Below are positions 1 to 7,919 of a stretch of 64,000 nucleotides of DNA, piece after piece (position 1 is the stretch's first letter; every line of letters starts with the position of its first letter). The DNA comes from Terriglobus sp. RCC_193 (GTDB lineage Bacteria > Acidobacteriota > Terriglobia > Terriglobales > Acidobacteriaceae). The stretch lies in the NCBI RefSeq assembly GCF_041355105.1, contig NZ_JBFUPK010000001.1, positions 1,736,001 through 1,800,000 of the forward strand, written 5' to 3'. Both the position numbers and the translations under genes were made by a program. The notes under the pieces were generated by a model. It did not search any database. It was not told the DNA's origin and saw only the letters and a program-made list of their open reading frames with translations.

Positions 1-162
1 CTCGCCGCAAAGCCGGGCGTACTCGACTGCGGAACAGTGCTGCGAACCGCTCTGAATACGCTGGAAGCACGCGGCGGTGGCAGTGCGGAAATGGCGCAGG
101 GAGCGGTCCCGGCAGAACAAGCCAAATCACTGCTCAATGCACTGCGCACCTCTCTTCCCTAA
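1..162 (+). CDS. C-terminal end of a DHHA1-domain alanyl-tRNA editing protein (partial)
   Basis: Frame 1 is open from the window edge to TAA at 160-162, giving the last 53 residues of a protein. The stretch ARGGGSAEMAQGAVP matches the glycine-rich signature of the DHHA1 domain found at the C-terminus of alanyl-tRNA synthetases and stand-alone AlaX-type editing hydrolases, which clear mischarged tRNA-Ala. The short tail after the motif fits the end of a stand-alone editing protein. It lies about 150 bases upstream of a tRNA-Ala gene on the same strand. The start, the catalytic domain and the exact subfamily are outside the window; a DHH-family phosphoesterase with a DHHA1 tail is the main alternative. 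Confidence 0.6.
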   Translation, partial: LAAKPGVLDCGTVLRTALNTLEARGGGSAEMAQGAVPAEQAKSLLNALRTSLP

Positions 163-208
163 GCCCCTCCGTGGTTTCAACACACCGTGGAAACGTCTCC
201 CTAAGACT

Positions 209-237
209 TTGAGCACAGAGAGGCTTCCTGTTACACT
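209..237 (+). promoter_or_regulatory. Candidate sigma-70 promoter of tRNA-Ala
   Basis: TTGAGC (209-214) and TACACT (232-237) are separated by 17 bases, close to the housekeeping consensus. It points at tRNA-Ala beginning 75 bases downstream, which implies a precursor leader to be processed by RNase P. Inferred only from the motif match. Confidence 0.4.
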
Positions 238-312
238 CAGGATGTTGTTCGCGCCGCAGGATGTGACGCTGGAGCAACAAATGGGCAGCGGAAACGCCTG
301 CCAACCCCTCAA

Positions 313-388
313 GGGCCTGTAGCTCAGCTGGGAGAGCGCCTCGTTCGCAACGAGGAGGTCAGCGGTTCGATCCCGCTCAGGTCCACCA
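313..388 (+). tRNA. tRNA-Ala (anticodon CGC)
   Basis: The sequence folds as a full cloverleaf. The acceptor stem is 313-319 paired with 378-384 (one G-U pair), with a D-arm, an anticodon stem CCTCG/CGAGG with loop TTCGCAA (anticodon CGC, reading GCG codons), and a T-arm containing GGTTCGATCC. The 3' CCA is encoded (386-388). It follows an alanyl-tRNA editing gene remnant on the same strand. Confidence 0.97.
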
Positions 389-515
389 ATCCTTCCCCAA
401 AGTCTTCTATCCACAGCCATACTTGCAGACATTCTGATCGCTGTGGTGCGGTCCCCATCGCACGCAGAAAAATTCTTTCCTAACCGCTTTCCAAACTCAT
501 TGTCTAATCGAGCGA

Positions 516-1100
516 ATGGAACGGGACGAGTCAGCAGCCATCCAGCGTGTGCTTCGCGGTGATCGCGATAGCTATCGCCTGCTCATGGAGCGGCATTACC
601 CGGTTGCGTATCGCATGGCTTTTCGTATCACCGGCAATGCCGAAGATGCGGAAGAAGCCACACAGGACGCATTCCTTCGCGCCTACCGCAAGCTGGAAAG
701 CTTTCGGCATGACAGCAACTTCTCAACCTGGGTGAACCGCATCGCAATGAATTCTGCACTCAATCTCGTGGAACGCCGGATGCGGGACATAAGCCATGGA
801 GCGCAGAAGCTGGACGAACCCGCATCTCCCGGAACGCTCCCACTGCAGGTGGCTGATGGCCACGCGGGACCGGAGAGGCAGCTTCTGAATGCGGAGTCGG
901 CGCGGTTGCGCCTCAAAGCGATGGAAGCGCTCACGCCGATGGAGCGTACGGCATTCACCATGCGACACATGGAAGATCTCTCCATTGCCGAGATTGCAGA
1001 AGCTCTGCGCGTTCCAAACAATTCCGCAAAGCAAGCGGTCTTTCGCGCCGTAAGCAAATTACGAGTTTCATTAGCTTCGCTTGCAGGAGGAATGCGATGA
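516..1100 (+). CDS. ECF-type RNA polymerase sigma factor
   Basis: This 194-residue protein has the two-domain ECF layout. Sigma region 2 is at about residues 25-90 (HYPVAYRMAFRITGN, then EEATQDAFLRAYRKL and FSTWVNRIAMNSALN). Region 4 is at about 135-190 (LTPMERTAFTMRHMEDLSIAEIAEAL followed by the SAKQAVFRAVSKLR recognition helix). The length is usual for the RpoE-like group. The stop overlaps the next start by four bases, and that gene encodes a single-pass membrane protein that is a likely anti-sigma factor. Two secreted HEAT-type proteins follow in the same tight operon, so the regulon probably concerns the envelope. The specific stimulus cannot be read from sequence. Confidence 0.92.
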   Translation: MERDESAAIQRVLRGDRDSYRLLMERHYPVAYRMAFRITGNAEDAEEATQDAFLRAYRKLESFRHDSNFSTWVNRIAMNSALNLVERRMRDISHGAQKLDEPASPGTLPLQVADGHAGPERQLLNAESARLRLKAMEALTPMERTAFTMRHMEDLSIAEIAEALRVPNNSAKQAVFRAVSKLRVSLASLAGGMR

Positions 1101-1828
1101 GCCATCAACATTGGCCCGACAACTTGCAAAACGATGAACAGGAACTGATCGCTTTCCACCTGGGCGAAACATGCGATGAAAAGGCTATCCGCGCACGCCT
1201 GCAAACGGATGAGGCATACGCTGCGCTTTCAGAATCCATACAACGCACACTTCGCATCTTTTCTGCAGAGCCCGTACCTGCACCGGATACCCAGGCTGCA
1301 TGGCTACATCTGCGAAACAGTCTTCCCGTCCTTGAACCTAAAAAGCAGACGTACTTCTGGCAACGATTCGCCCTCGTACCTGCTGGCGCCATCGCCTTAC
1401 TGTTGCTGATCGCAGCTTTTTTCGTGCCACATCTTCTGCGCAAACACGCAGAGACAAATGAAGCAGGAGTGATCCAGCTTCGGGTACCTGCCGCGAGCAT
1501 TGGACCCCGGGGCGTCTCGGATCATCTGGACCGCGCTGAACGGTGGCTCACCGTCGTGAATCATGCAACCGCACCCTTGGACGAGCAGACACAGGCAGAA
1601 GGTGAGCGATTGCTTACCAGCAATGCGGTGTATTTACGTGAGGCGCGTAACCGTGGCGATCTGCCGGATGCATTTGCACTGGAGCGACTGGGGCGTGTGC
1701 TGACGTCAGCACACAATCCGGATGAAGGTGGAATGCATCTGCGGGTGGAGATGAATACCGACGGCCTTTTGTTTGACCTGCGCATCCTGCGCCAGAACCA
1801 CAGCCATCTGACTGGAGAACCCCAATGA
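1097..1828 (+). CDS. Single-pass membrane protein, putative anti-sigma factor
   Basis: This 243-residue protein overlaps the ECF sigma gene (ATGA) and the following gene (ATGA), so the three are probably translationally coupled. One clear membrane segment lies at about residues 93-115 (LVPAGAIALLLLIAAFFVPHLL). The N-terminal 90 residues would be cytoplasmic and the C-terminal 125 periplasmic, the usual anti-sigma topology. The N-terminal part is acidic but lacks the paired-cysteine zinc motif of classical ZAS anti-sigma domains (only one Cys, in HLGETCDE). Position and topology support the anti-sigma role; the sequence itself does not prove it. No family is recognised in the periplasmic half. 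Confidence 0.6.
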   Translation: MSHQHWPDNLQNDEQELIAFHLGETCDEKAIRARLQTDEAYAALSESIQRTLRIFSAEPVPAPDTQAAWLHLRNSLPVLEPKKQTYFWQRFALVPAGAIALLLLIAAFFVPHLLRKHAETNEAGVIQLRVPAASIGPRGVSDHLDRAERWLTVVNHATAPLDEQTQAEGERLLTSNAVYLREARNRGDLPDAFALERLGRVLTSAHNPDEGGMHLRVEMNTDGLLFDLRILRQNHSHLTGEPQ

Positions 1829-2691
1829 AACTGACACTTCGCACAGCATGTCTTTTTGCTGCGTGCTGCACTTCCCCGCTGATGCATGCCGCCACATTCG
1901 AACTACCTGCAGCAGTCTCTGCCGAAGATGATTACGCGCGCGGCACACAGGCGCTGGATCAACAGCGGTGGCAGGACGCCATTGCCAGCTTCGATCGTGT
2001 GGTGGAAACCAAGGGTAAGAAGGCAGACGCCGCACTGTATTGGAAGGCGTATGCATTGAACAAGCTTGGTCGCAATGAGTTAGTAAGCAGCACCTGCGCA
2101 CAATTACATACAAGCTTCGCCAGCAGCACCTGGAACAAGGACTGCGCTGCACTTACCGTTGCAGGCGCTTCTTCAGATGGCAATGTTTCGTCGGACCACG
2201 GTCCCCGACACAGTAGCGCTGGATCTGACGCAGACTTGAAAGCTCTCGCTTTGAACTCGCTGCTGAACCGTGATCCTGCACAGGCGTTGCCGCTCATTCG
2301 CAACATTCTCACCGGAAGCAATCCCGTGGAATTGAAGCAGCGAGCGCTCACCATGCTGGCGCAGAATGCTTCACCGGACGCTCAGGCATTGGTACGCGAT
2401 GTAGCGGCAGGAAAGATTGCGCCGGAAGAACAGAAACATGCCATACGCATGATGGGTGTCTTTCAAGGCAAACGTGCCGATGACACACTTGCAGAGATCT
2501 ATCGCACCTCGAACGATCATGCCATCAAGCGAACGGTAATCTCGTCGCTGTTCATTGCTGGCGATGCTCCGCGAATGGTCGAGCTTGCACGTAATGAAAA
2601 AGACCTGAGCCTGAAACACGATATCGTTTCCCAGCTTGCCCTGATGCAGGACAAAGCGGCAACCGATTACATGATGGAACTTCTGAAGTAA
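1825..2691 (+). CDS. Secreted TPR/HEAT-type repeat protein
   Basis: This 288-residue protein has a signal peptide (MKLTLRTACLFAACCTSPLMHA, then ATFE). A TPR-like unit follows at about residues 38-75 (ALDQQRWQDAIASFDRVVE, then ALYWKAYALNKLG). The C-terminal half from about residue 130 is made of alpha-helical HEAT-like units (QALPLIRNIL, ELKQRALTMLAQN, AIKRTVISSLFIAG, SLKHDIVSQLALM). It probably acts as a periplasmic protein-binding scaffold. It starts inside the stop of the membrane protein gene, so it belongs to the sigma-factor operon. No catalytic motif is visible. Confidence 0.7.
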   Translation: MKLTLRTACLFAACCTSPLMHAATFELPAAVSAEDDYARGTQALDQQRWQDAIASFDRVVETKGKKADAALYWKAYALNKLGRNELVSSTCAQLHTSFASSTWNKDCAALTVAGASSDGNVSSDHGPRHSSAGSDADLKALALNSLLNRDPAQALPLIRNILTGSNPVELKQRALTMLAQNASPDAQALVRDVAAGKIAPEEQKHAIRMMGVFQGKRADDTLAEIYRTSNDHAIKRTVISSLFIAGDAPRMVELARNEKDLSLKHDIVSQLALMQDKAATDYMMELLK

Positions 2692-2762
2692 GTCACCACA
2701 GCGATAACACTCCAAACATGTCTCGACATGTCCTGGACATTCCATGCTTTGAAGGAGGCGCC

Positions 2763-3773
2763 ATGCGCAAAATAATCCTGCTTTCGTTACTCGCTCTTCC
2801 GCTCGCGGCACAGCAGCCGAAGATTCAGAATGGGCAGTTCAGCGTCGCATCCACGTCAAATCTGACGAGTGAAATCAACGCACTCAAATCCGCCAACACC
2901 GTTTCGTGGTTGACCTACACCATTCCTACTTCACGCAAAATCCAGAACGGCTGGAACCCCGACAGCGTGGCATACCTTGAGAGCGATCATGATCGCGATA
3001 GAAACGATCAGAACGACAATACGCATGAGTCGTATCGTGCACTCCTTCTACTGCGCGTCGCTGACCATGCAGTGCAGGCCATCCGCGTGGAAGACCCGGA
3101 ACGCAAACTGGATGCAGGTGGAACCAAGGTCGAGTTTCTGCCAACGGTTGATCCTACTCAAAGCATTGCATTGCTTCAGTCTCTGGCAGAAGAAGCCGCA
3201 TCAAATAAACTGCGCGACAGTTCCATCTTTGCCATCAGCCTTCACAATGCAAACGCAACTGTACCTGCGCTGGTAGCGCTCGGTTCTGCAAATCATGATT
3301 TGCAGGTTCGTGAGAAGGCTGCTTTCTGGCTCAGCACACAGCATGGCAAAGCGGCACTTCCGACCCTCGATAACTGGCTGCGCGACGATAAGGATGATCG
3401 TTTTCGTGAGAAGCTGACCTTCGATCTTACGTTGACTCGCGAGCCCTCCGCGGCAGATATCCTGATCCGCACGGCGCATCAGGACACATCGTCGAAGGTG
3501 CGCAAACAAGCCCAGTTCTGGATGGCAAACATTGCTGGCAAGCGTGTTGCCGGCAGTCTGAGCGATTCGGCGAAAAACGATCCTGATGAAAGCGTGCGTA
3601 AATCCGCTGTGTTCGCTCTGTCGAGACTGCCGAATGAAGAAGGTACTCCACGCCTTATTGAACTGGCACAGAACAATAAAGATGCTGCCGTTCGCAAACA
3701 GGCGGTCTTCTGGCTGGGACAGTCCAACGATCCACGCGCACTGGAGTATCTGACGCAACTCGTAAAACAATAA
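2763..3773 (+). CDS. Secreted HEAT-repeat protein
   Basis: I place the start at ATG 2763 because AAGGAGG lies just upstream (2752-2758) and the product then begins with a signal peptide (MRKIILLSLLALPLAAQQ); an upstream in-frame ATG at 2718 adds a hydrophilic extension with no ribosome site. The 336-residue protein has an acidic Asp/Asn/Arg-rich stretch near residues 74-88 (ESDHDRDRNDQND). From about residue 130 to the end it consists of tandem HEAT units of about 31 residues with recurring V-R-K-x-A-x-F-W-L. It is the second repeat protein behind the ECF sigma factor, 71 bases after the first. It probably binds protein partners in the periplasm; no enzyme motif is seen. Confidence 0.75.
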   Translation: MRKIILLSLLALPLAAQQPKIQNGQFSVASTSNLTSEINALKSANTVSWLTYTIPTSRKIQNGWNPDSVAYLESDHDRDRNDQNDNTHESYRALLLLRVADHAVQAIRVEDPERKLDAGGTKVEFLPTVDPTQSIALLQSLAEEAASNKLRDSSIFAISLHNANATVPALVALGSANHDLQVREKAAFWLSTQHGKAALPTLDNWLRDDKDDRFREKLTFDLTLTREPSAADILIRTAHQDTSSKVRKQAQFWMANIAGKRVAGSLSDSAKNDPDESVRKSAVFALSRLPNEEGTPRLIELAQNNKDAAVRKQAVFWLGQSNDPRALEYLTQLVKQ

Positions 3774-4040
3774 GTGCGTGGTCCTCATACGAATCAATAA
3801 CTGGGTAGGAATACGGATAAGGTCGCGCCTGCTCGGTCAGCCCTACGCAAAGAGCAATCGCATGCCTCACTTTGAGGTGCTGCTCCGTACCAGCAAACTG
3901 GCGGGTGAGGCGACAGCGAATGCTGTCGTTGCATCGCGCATCCTTTCCCTAAAATCTTTTCACCTCAACAGTTACCAACCGGCGGCCAGCATGACACGCA
4001 ACGAACCGTAATACAACTGACTGGTTCGTCAGGCAAAGCA
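3774..4040. other. Intergenic stretch without a convincing gene
   Basis: The only open frames are short, lack ribosome sites and have no recognisable domains. A small hairpin (GCGACAGCGAATGCTGTCGT, 3909-3928) is visible. The region separates converging transcripts and ends in the terminator at 4041. Confidence 0.5.
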
Positions 4041-4069
4041 AAAGGGACAGACGATTCGTCTGTCCCTTT
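4041..4069. terminator. Bidirectional intrinsic terminator
   Basis: A 13-bp stem (4041-4053 with 4057-4069) and a 3-base loop are flanked by A-rich sequence on one side and T-rich on the other. It sits between the convergent HEAT-repeat gene and the SurA-like gene and can serve both. Confidence 0.85.
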
Positions 4070-4085
4070 TGTTCTTCTGCCAAGA

Positions 4086-5969
4086 CTACTGCTGTGGCTT
4101 GTCCGTTGGAGCTGGTGGCGGTGTCGTATCGCCTGCAGGCTTGGTGGAAGTCCCCGCGGCGGCGCCGCCGCCAGTCGCAGGCTGGCTCGGACCGTCAACC
4201 TGGTGCAAACGATCAGGAAGGCCGTTGTCATCCAGCGGCGCCGGCTTCTCAACTGTCTTCTCCTGCAGGCGTTCCTTGGTTTCGCCCTTCTGACGCTTCG
4301 GCTTTTTCTTCTTGTCGGCCGTGCTGCCATTCAAACCAAGCGCGCCAGACTGCACAGACTTATCCTGCTTCTCAACAGAGGTCGCAGCAATCGGCGTCGC
4401 CTTGGCCTTTTCGATGACCTTGGCCTTCTGTACGTTTGCCTTCTTCTGCTTTACTTCCACTGCGCGGCTGGCATAACGCGACTTCGCATGCTTTTCCTGC
4501 TTGGGAGCCATTGGATCGGTCTCATCCGGAGCATTTGCAGCGACAGTGTTCGTCGATTCCTGCAGGGGGCTGATGGCCTGTCCCGGAGCGGCCGCGCTGG
4601 TGGCAGCGTTTGCGGCATCACCATCGGCGGCGCCTTCCGGCAACGCTGTGCGCGGAGCCTGACCATAACGAATCTTCTCGCGCTTAATCTTCTTCGCCTT
4701 ACCGTTCTTGTCCAACTCCTGTGTGGCTGGTGTCGCGGCCGCGACGGCTTGCACACGCTTACGCTCATCCATGCGCTGCTTTTCAACCTGCTTCTTCTTC
4801 GGAGCTGGCGGCACGTACGCGGAGAAGACGGGCTTCGTCTCCTTTGCGCTGGCGCCGCTGTCCACGAATCCCGGGCGAACGTCCAGGTACGCTTCTTCAC
4901 GAAGTTTTGTCAGATAGGCGCGCAGAGCAGGCTGAATTGCTTCCTGATACATTGCGTTCTGCACGTCGCCTTCAATCTGCTCCAGCGGCGGCGAGCCTGC
5001 CTGCTGATGCTCCGTCACCTTTAGGATGACGTAACCCTGACGGGTACGGATGGGTTCCGTAAAACCGCCAACCGGCAGTGGAAATGTCTTATCTTCCAGT
5101 ACCTGCGCCAATGCTCCATGCTTGAACTGGCCCAGATCGCCGCCCTGCGCCGCCGTGGGACCGCCCGACGAAGACTTGGCGGTAGCCGCAAAATCCGCGC
5201 CACCCTTCAGCTTGTCGTAAATACCCTGCGACGACTTCTGCGCTGCTTCAATCTGCGTATCGTCTGCATTTGCTGCGGTCGGTACCAGGATTTCCGACAG
5301 TCGCACCTGCTCCGGCTGAGCAAAGTCCGCCTTGTGCTGCTCGTAATATTCGCGCAGAGCCGGGCCAGAGATCTTGCCGCTCAGGCTGCGACCCACTTCA
5401 TCGCGAATCACTTCGCTGGTGATGATGTTGTTGCGGATATTCGCCTTGAAATCTTCCACCGACAGGCCCTGCTGGCGAACCGCGGCTTCCAGAGCTTCCA
5501 TGGACGGGAAGTTGTTCTGCTTGCGGATTTCGTCCATGCGGCGGACAACTTCGGTATCCGGATTCAGGCCGAGTTCCTTGCCCTTCGACAACAGAAGCTG
5601 CTGATCGATGAGATCACGCAGCAGATTCTTTTGCCGCTCAGCAGGGTCGCCACCGTTGCCGCGGCTGGATGCCAATTCCTGCTGCAACTGGTCCTCGGCG
5701 CGTTGGACGTCCGAGCGCGAAATGATCTGGTCATTTACGCGGACCACAATGTCTTCCACCACTGTCGCATTCGGCGTGATGGAGGGCGTAACCGGCAGTG
5801 AGAACTGCGGCGTCGGCTCTGCAATCTGCTGCGCCTGCGGCACGCCCGGCGACTGGTAACGCGGACGCGGCATGTTCTGCGGCGCGGTCTGAGCTACGGC
5901 CACGGCAGCGGTGGAGAGAAGAACTCCGGCATAGATGCCGGCGCGGAACAGCCTGTTCAATTCGGTCAT
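4086..5969 (-). CDS. SurA-like periplasmic peptidyl-prolyl isomerase with long basic tail
   Basis: This 627-residue protein has a signal peptide (residues 1-26, ending VAVAQ) and a SurA N-terminal chaperone domain (about 65-200: VVRVNDQIISRSDVQRAE, LLRDLIDQQLLLSKGKELG). One parvulin domain follows (about 220-340: VRLSEILVPT, GGDLGQFKHGAL, FTEPIRTRQGYVILKV). SurA-like proteins guide outer-membrane proteins through the periplasm. Unusually, the last 240 residues or so are low complexity, rich in Lys, Ala, Gln and Pro with runs such as KKKKPKRQKGE, giving a length well above the roughly 430 residues of E. coli SurA. It diverges from the protease gene at 6241. The fold assignment is firm; the tail's function is unknown. 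Confidence 0.85.
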   Translation of the reverse strand: MTELNRLFRAGIYAGVLLSTAAVAVAQTAPQNMPRPRYQSPGVPQAQQIAEPTPQFSLPVTPSITPNATVVEDIVVRVNDQIISRSDVQRAEDQLQQELASSRGNGGDPAERQKNLLRDLIDQQLLLSKGKELGLNPDTEVVRRMDEIRKQNNFPSMEALEAAVRQQGLSVEDFKANIRNNIITSEVIRDEVGRSLSGKISGPALREYYEQHKADFAQPEQVRLSEILVPTAANADDTQIEAAQKSSQGIYDKLKGGADFAATAKSSSGGPTAAQGGDLGQFKHGALAQVLEDKTFPLPVGGFTEPIRTRQGYVILKVTEHQQAGSPPLEQIEGDVQNAMYQEAIQPALRAYLTKLREEAYLDVRPGFVDSGASAKETKPVFSAYVPPAPKKKQVEKQRMDERKRVQAVAAATPATQELDKNGKAKKIKREKIRYGQAPRTALPEGAADGDAANAATSAAAPGQAISPLQESTNTVAANAPDETDPMAPKQEKHAKSRYASRAVEVKQKKANVQKAKVIEKAKATPIAATSVEKQDKSVQSGALGLNGSTADKKKKPKRQKGETKERLQEKTVEKPAPLDDNGLPDRLHQVDGPSQPATGGGAAAGTSTKPAGDTTPPPAPTDKPQQ

Positions 5970-6240
5970 GCGTACCTGCGGAGAGACTTGGAAACGGGCA
6001 CACTGACCCGCACGGTGTTAGACGAGCGAAGGCAAACCATCGTCATCGTCCAAACCATCTTCCCATTCTACAAGTCCCGGAGCGGATAAAGGGGACGCTG
6101 CCGTGTTTCGCAGGATAGAAATCGACGTGGCTCCCTCCCCGCACCGGGTGACATACCGGTGCTATACTCCGTCATACTCTGGAGCGCTCCTCGCGATCTG
6201 GAGGAGTGGTCGAAGCAGCAAGCTGAGGTTCCGATACCGC
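5970..6240. other. Divergent intergenic region between the isomerase and protease genes
   Basis: This 271-base spacer must hold the promoters of two divergent envelope genes. A TATACT hexamer is present at 6163-6168, but I see no well-spaced -35 partner. No RNA gene or ORF is supported. Confidence 0.35.
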
Positions 6241-7860
6241 ATGTCCACACGCACCCGCCGCGCCGTAGTTTCTCTCTCGCTGTTCTTCGCCACGTGCGCG
6301 GTCGGCGGCTCGCTGGTGAACAACAGCGTGAACGCCCAGTCCACCACGGACGAGAGTGCCGTTCGCGACAGCCTGCATCAGTTTACGGACGTATATTCCC
6401 TGGTGGAGCAGAATTACGCGGATAAGCTGGACAAGGACCATGTCGACAAGATCATCTATGACGGCGCAATCCCGAGCATGCTGCACGTGCTGGACCCCCA
6501 CTCCAACTTCTACGATCCAAAGGCTTACGCGCAGATGCGCGAGGACCAGCACGGCCGCTACTATGGCGTGGGTATGCACATCCAGCCGCAGCTTAATAAG
6601 GACGGCGTGCAGCGCGTGATCGTCATGGACACCTTTGACGGCTCGCCCGCCTTCAAATCCGGCATCCGCCCCGGTGACGCCATCTTGACCATCGACGGCA
6701 AGAATGCCGACGGCATGGATTCCCTCGCAGTCAGCAACCTGCTGAAAGGCGCCAAGGGAACCCACGTTACCGTGCAGATGCTGCGCGAAGGACAGGACAA
6801 GCCCATCAGCTTTGATCTGGTGCGCGACGAGATTCCCCGTCCCTCAGTCGATCTGGCCGATTTCGTCCGTCCCGGCATTGGTTATATTCACGTCACGCAA
6901 TTCATGGAAACCACCTCGCATGAAGTGGGCGATGCACTGGCTAAGTTTGGCCCCGATCTTCAGGGTCTGATTATCGATCTGCGCGGCAACCCCGGCGGTC
7001 TGCTGAATGAAGCCGTAGCCATGAGCGACAAGTTCCTGACCAAGGGCGACATCGTCGTCAGCCAAAAGGGACGCAGCTTCCAGGATGTCGTCTATCGCGC
7101 CAACCACGGCGAGCAGGGCAAGCGTTATCCCATCATCGTTCTGGTGAACCGCAACACGGCATCTGCGGCAGAGATCGTCTCTGGTGCGTTGCAGGATCAT
7201 GATCGTGCGCTGATTGTGGGCGAAACCACCTTCGGCAAGGGACTGGTGCAGACCGTCTTCCAGATCGCCGAAAACACCGGCCTCGCCCTGACGACCTATC
7301 ACTACTACACGCCAAGCGGACGCCTCATCCAGCGTGATTACAACGGTGTTTCACTGTACGACTACTATTACGTCCGCAACGACGCCAAGCCGGCCGACAA
7401 GTCCAACCTTGAGGTAAAGCAGACAGACAGTGGTCGTACGGTCTACGGTGGTGGCGGCATTACGCCCGACGAGGCGATTCAATCGCCTCGTGCAAATTCC
7501 TTCCAGGGCACGATGCTTTCGCACGGTGTCTTCTTCGATTACATGAAGCGCTACCTTGGACATCACACCGTATCGAAGGACTTCGTCGTGGATGATGCGG
7601 CGTTGGCCGACTTCAAGAGCTATCTGAAGGCCGAAAAGATCGACTACACAGATGCGGACTTCAACACGAATCAGACGTGGCTGAAGACCAACATCCGCAG
7701 CCAGCTTTTCATCTCGCAGTTCGGTGCAAACGCCGGTTTCAAGGTCGCTCGTGACGAAGACCCGGCTCTTGCCAAAGCTCTCACCTTCATGCCGGAAGCC
7801 CTGGCACTGGAAGAGCGCAGCGACAAGTCTCGCGAGACCAAGACAGCAAGCATCCAGTAA
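6241..7860 (+). CDS. C-terminal processing serine protease (S41, CtpA/Prc family)
   Basis: I use ATG 6241, which starts a signal peptide (MSTRTRRAVVSLSLFFATCAVGG); the frame upstream of it has no signal sequence. The 539-residue protein shows the S41 order. A PDZ domain lies at about residues 110-190 (GVGMHIQPQL, GIRPGDAILTIDGKN), followed by the protease core with Ser308 in NTASAAEIVSG and Lys333 in TTFGKGLVQ, the 25-residue Ser-Lys spacing of the family's catalytic dyad. It would be a periplasmic protease that trims or degrades proteins by their C-termini. It diverges from the SurA-like gene and ends at a strong terminator, so it is probably monocistronic. Confidence 0.93.
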   Translation: MSTRTRRAVVSLSLFFATCAVGGSLVNNSVNAQSTTDESAVRDSLHQFTDVYSLVEQNYADKLDKDHVDKIIYDGAIPSMLHVLDPHSNFYDPKAYAQMREDQHGRYYGVGMHIQPQLNKDGVQRVIVMDTFDGSPAFKSGIRPGDAILTIDGKNADGMDSLAVSNLLKGAKGTHVTVQMLREGQDKPISFDLVRDEIPRPSVDLADFVRPGIGYIHVTQFMETTSHEVGDALAKFGPDLQGLIIDLRGNPGGLLNEAVAMSDKFLTKGDIVVSQKGRSFQDVVYRANHGEQGKRYPIIVLVNRNTASAAEIVSGALQDHDRALIVGETTFGKGLVQTVFQIAENTGLALTTYHYYTPSGRLIQRDYNGVSLYDYYYVRNDAKPADKSNLEVKQTDSGRTVYGGGGITPDEAIQSPRANSFQGTMLSHGVFFDYMKRYLGHHTVSKDFVVDDAALADFKSYLKAEKIDYTDADFNTNQTWLKTNIRSQLFISQFGANAGFKVARDEDPALAKALTFMPEALALEERSDKSRETKTASIQ

Positions 7861-7877
7861 TTCACTGCAACGCCATG

Positions 7878-7913
7878 AACAGAAAGGCCGCCACGACTGG
7901 CGGCTTTTCTGTT
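7878..7913. terminator. Intrinsic terminator between protease and cyclophilin genes
   Basis: A 15-bp stem (7878-7892 with 7899-7913, one G-U pair) and 6-base loop lie 18 bases after the protease stop. The T-rich 3' arm and complementary A-rich 5' arm suggest it works for the convergent cyclophilin gene too. Confidence 0.85.
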
Positions 7914-7919
7914 GTGCGC

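Noticed and set aside
127-432. Minus-strand ORF giving a protein with GPERDRTADLLVANEALSQL
   Set aside because: It is the antisense reading of tRNA-Ala, a frequent false gene in annotation.
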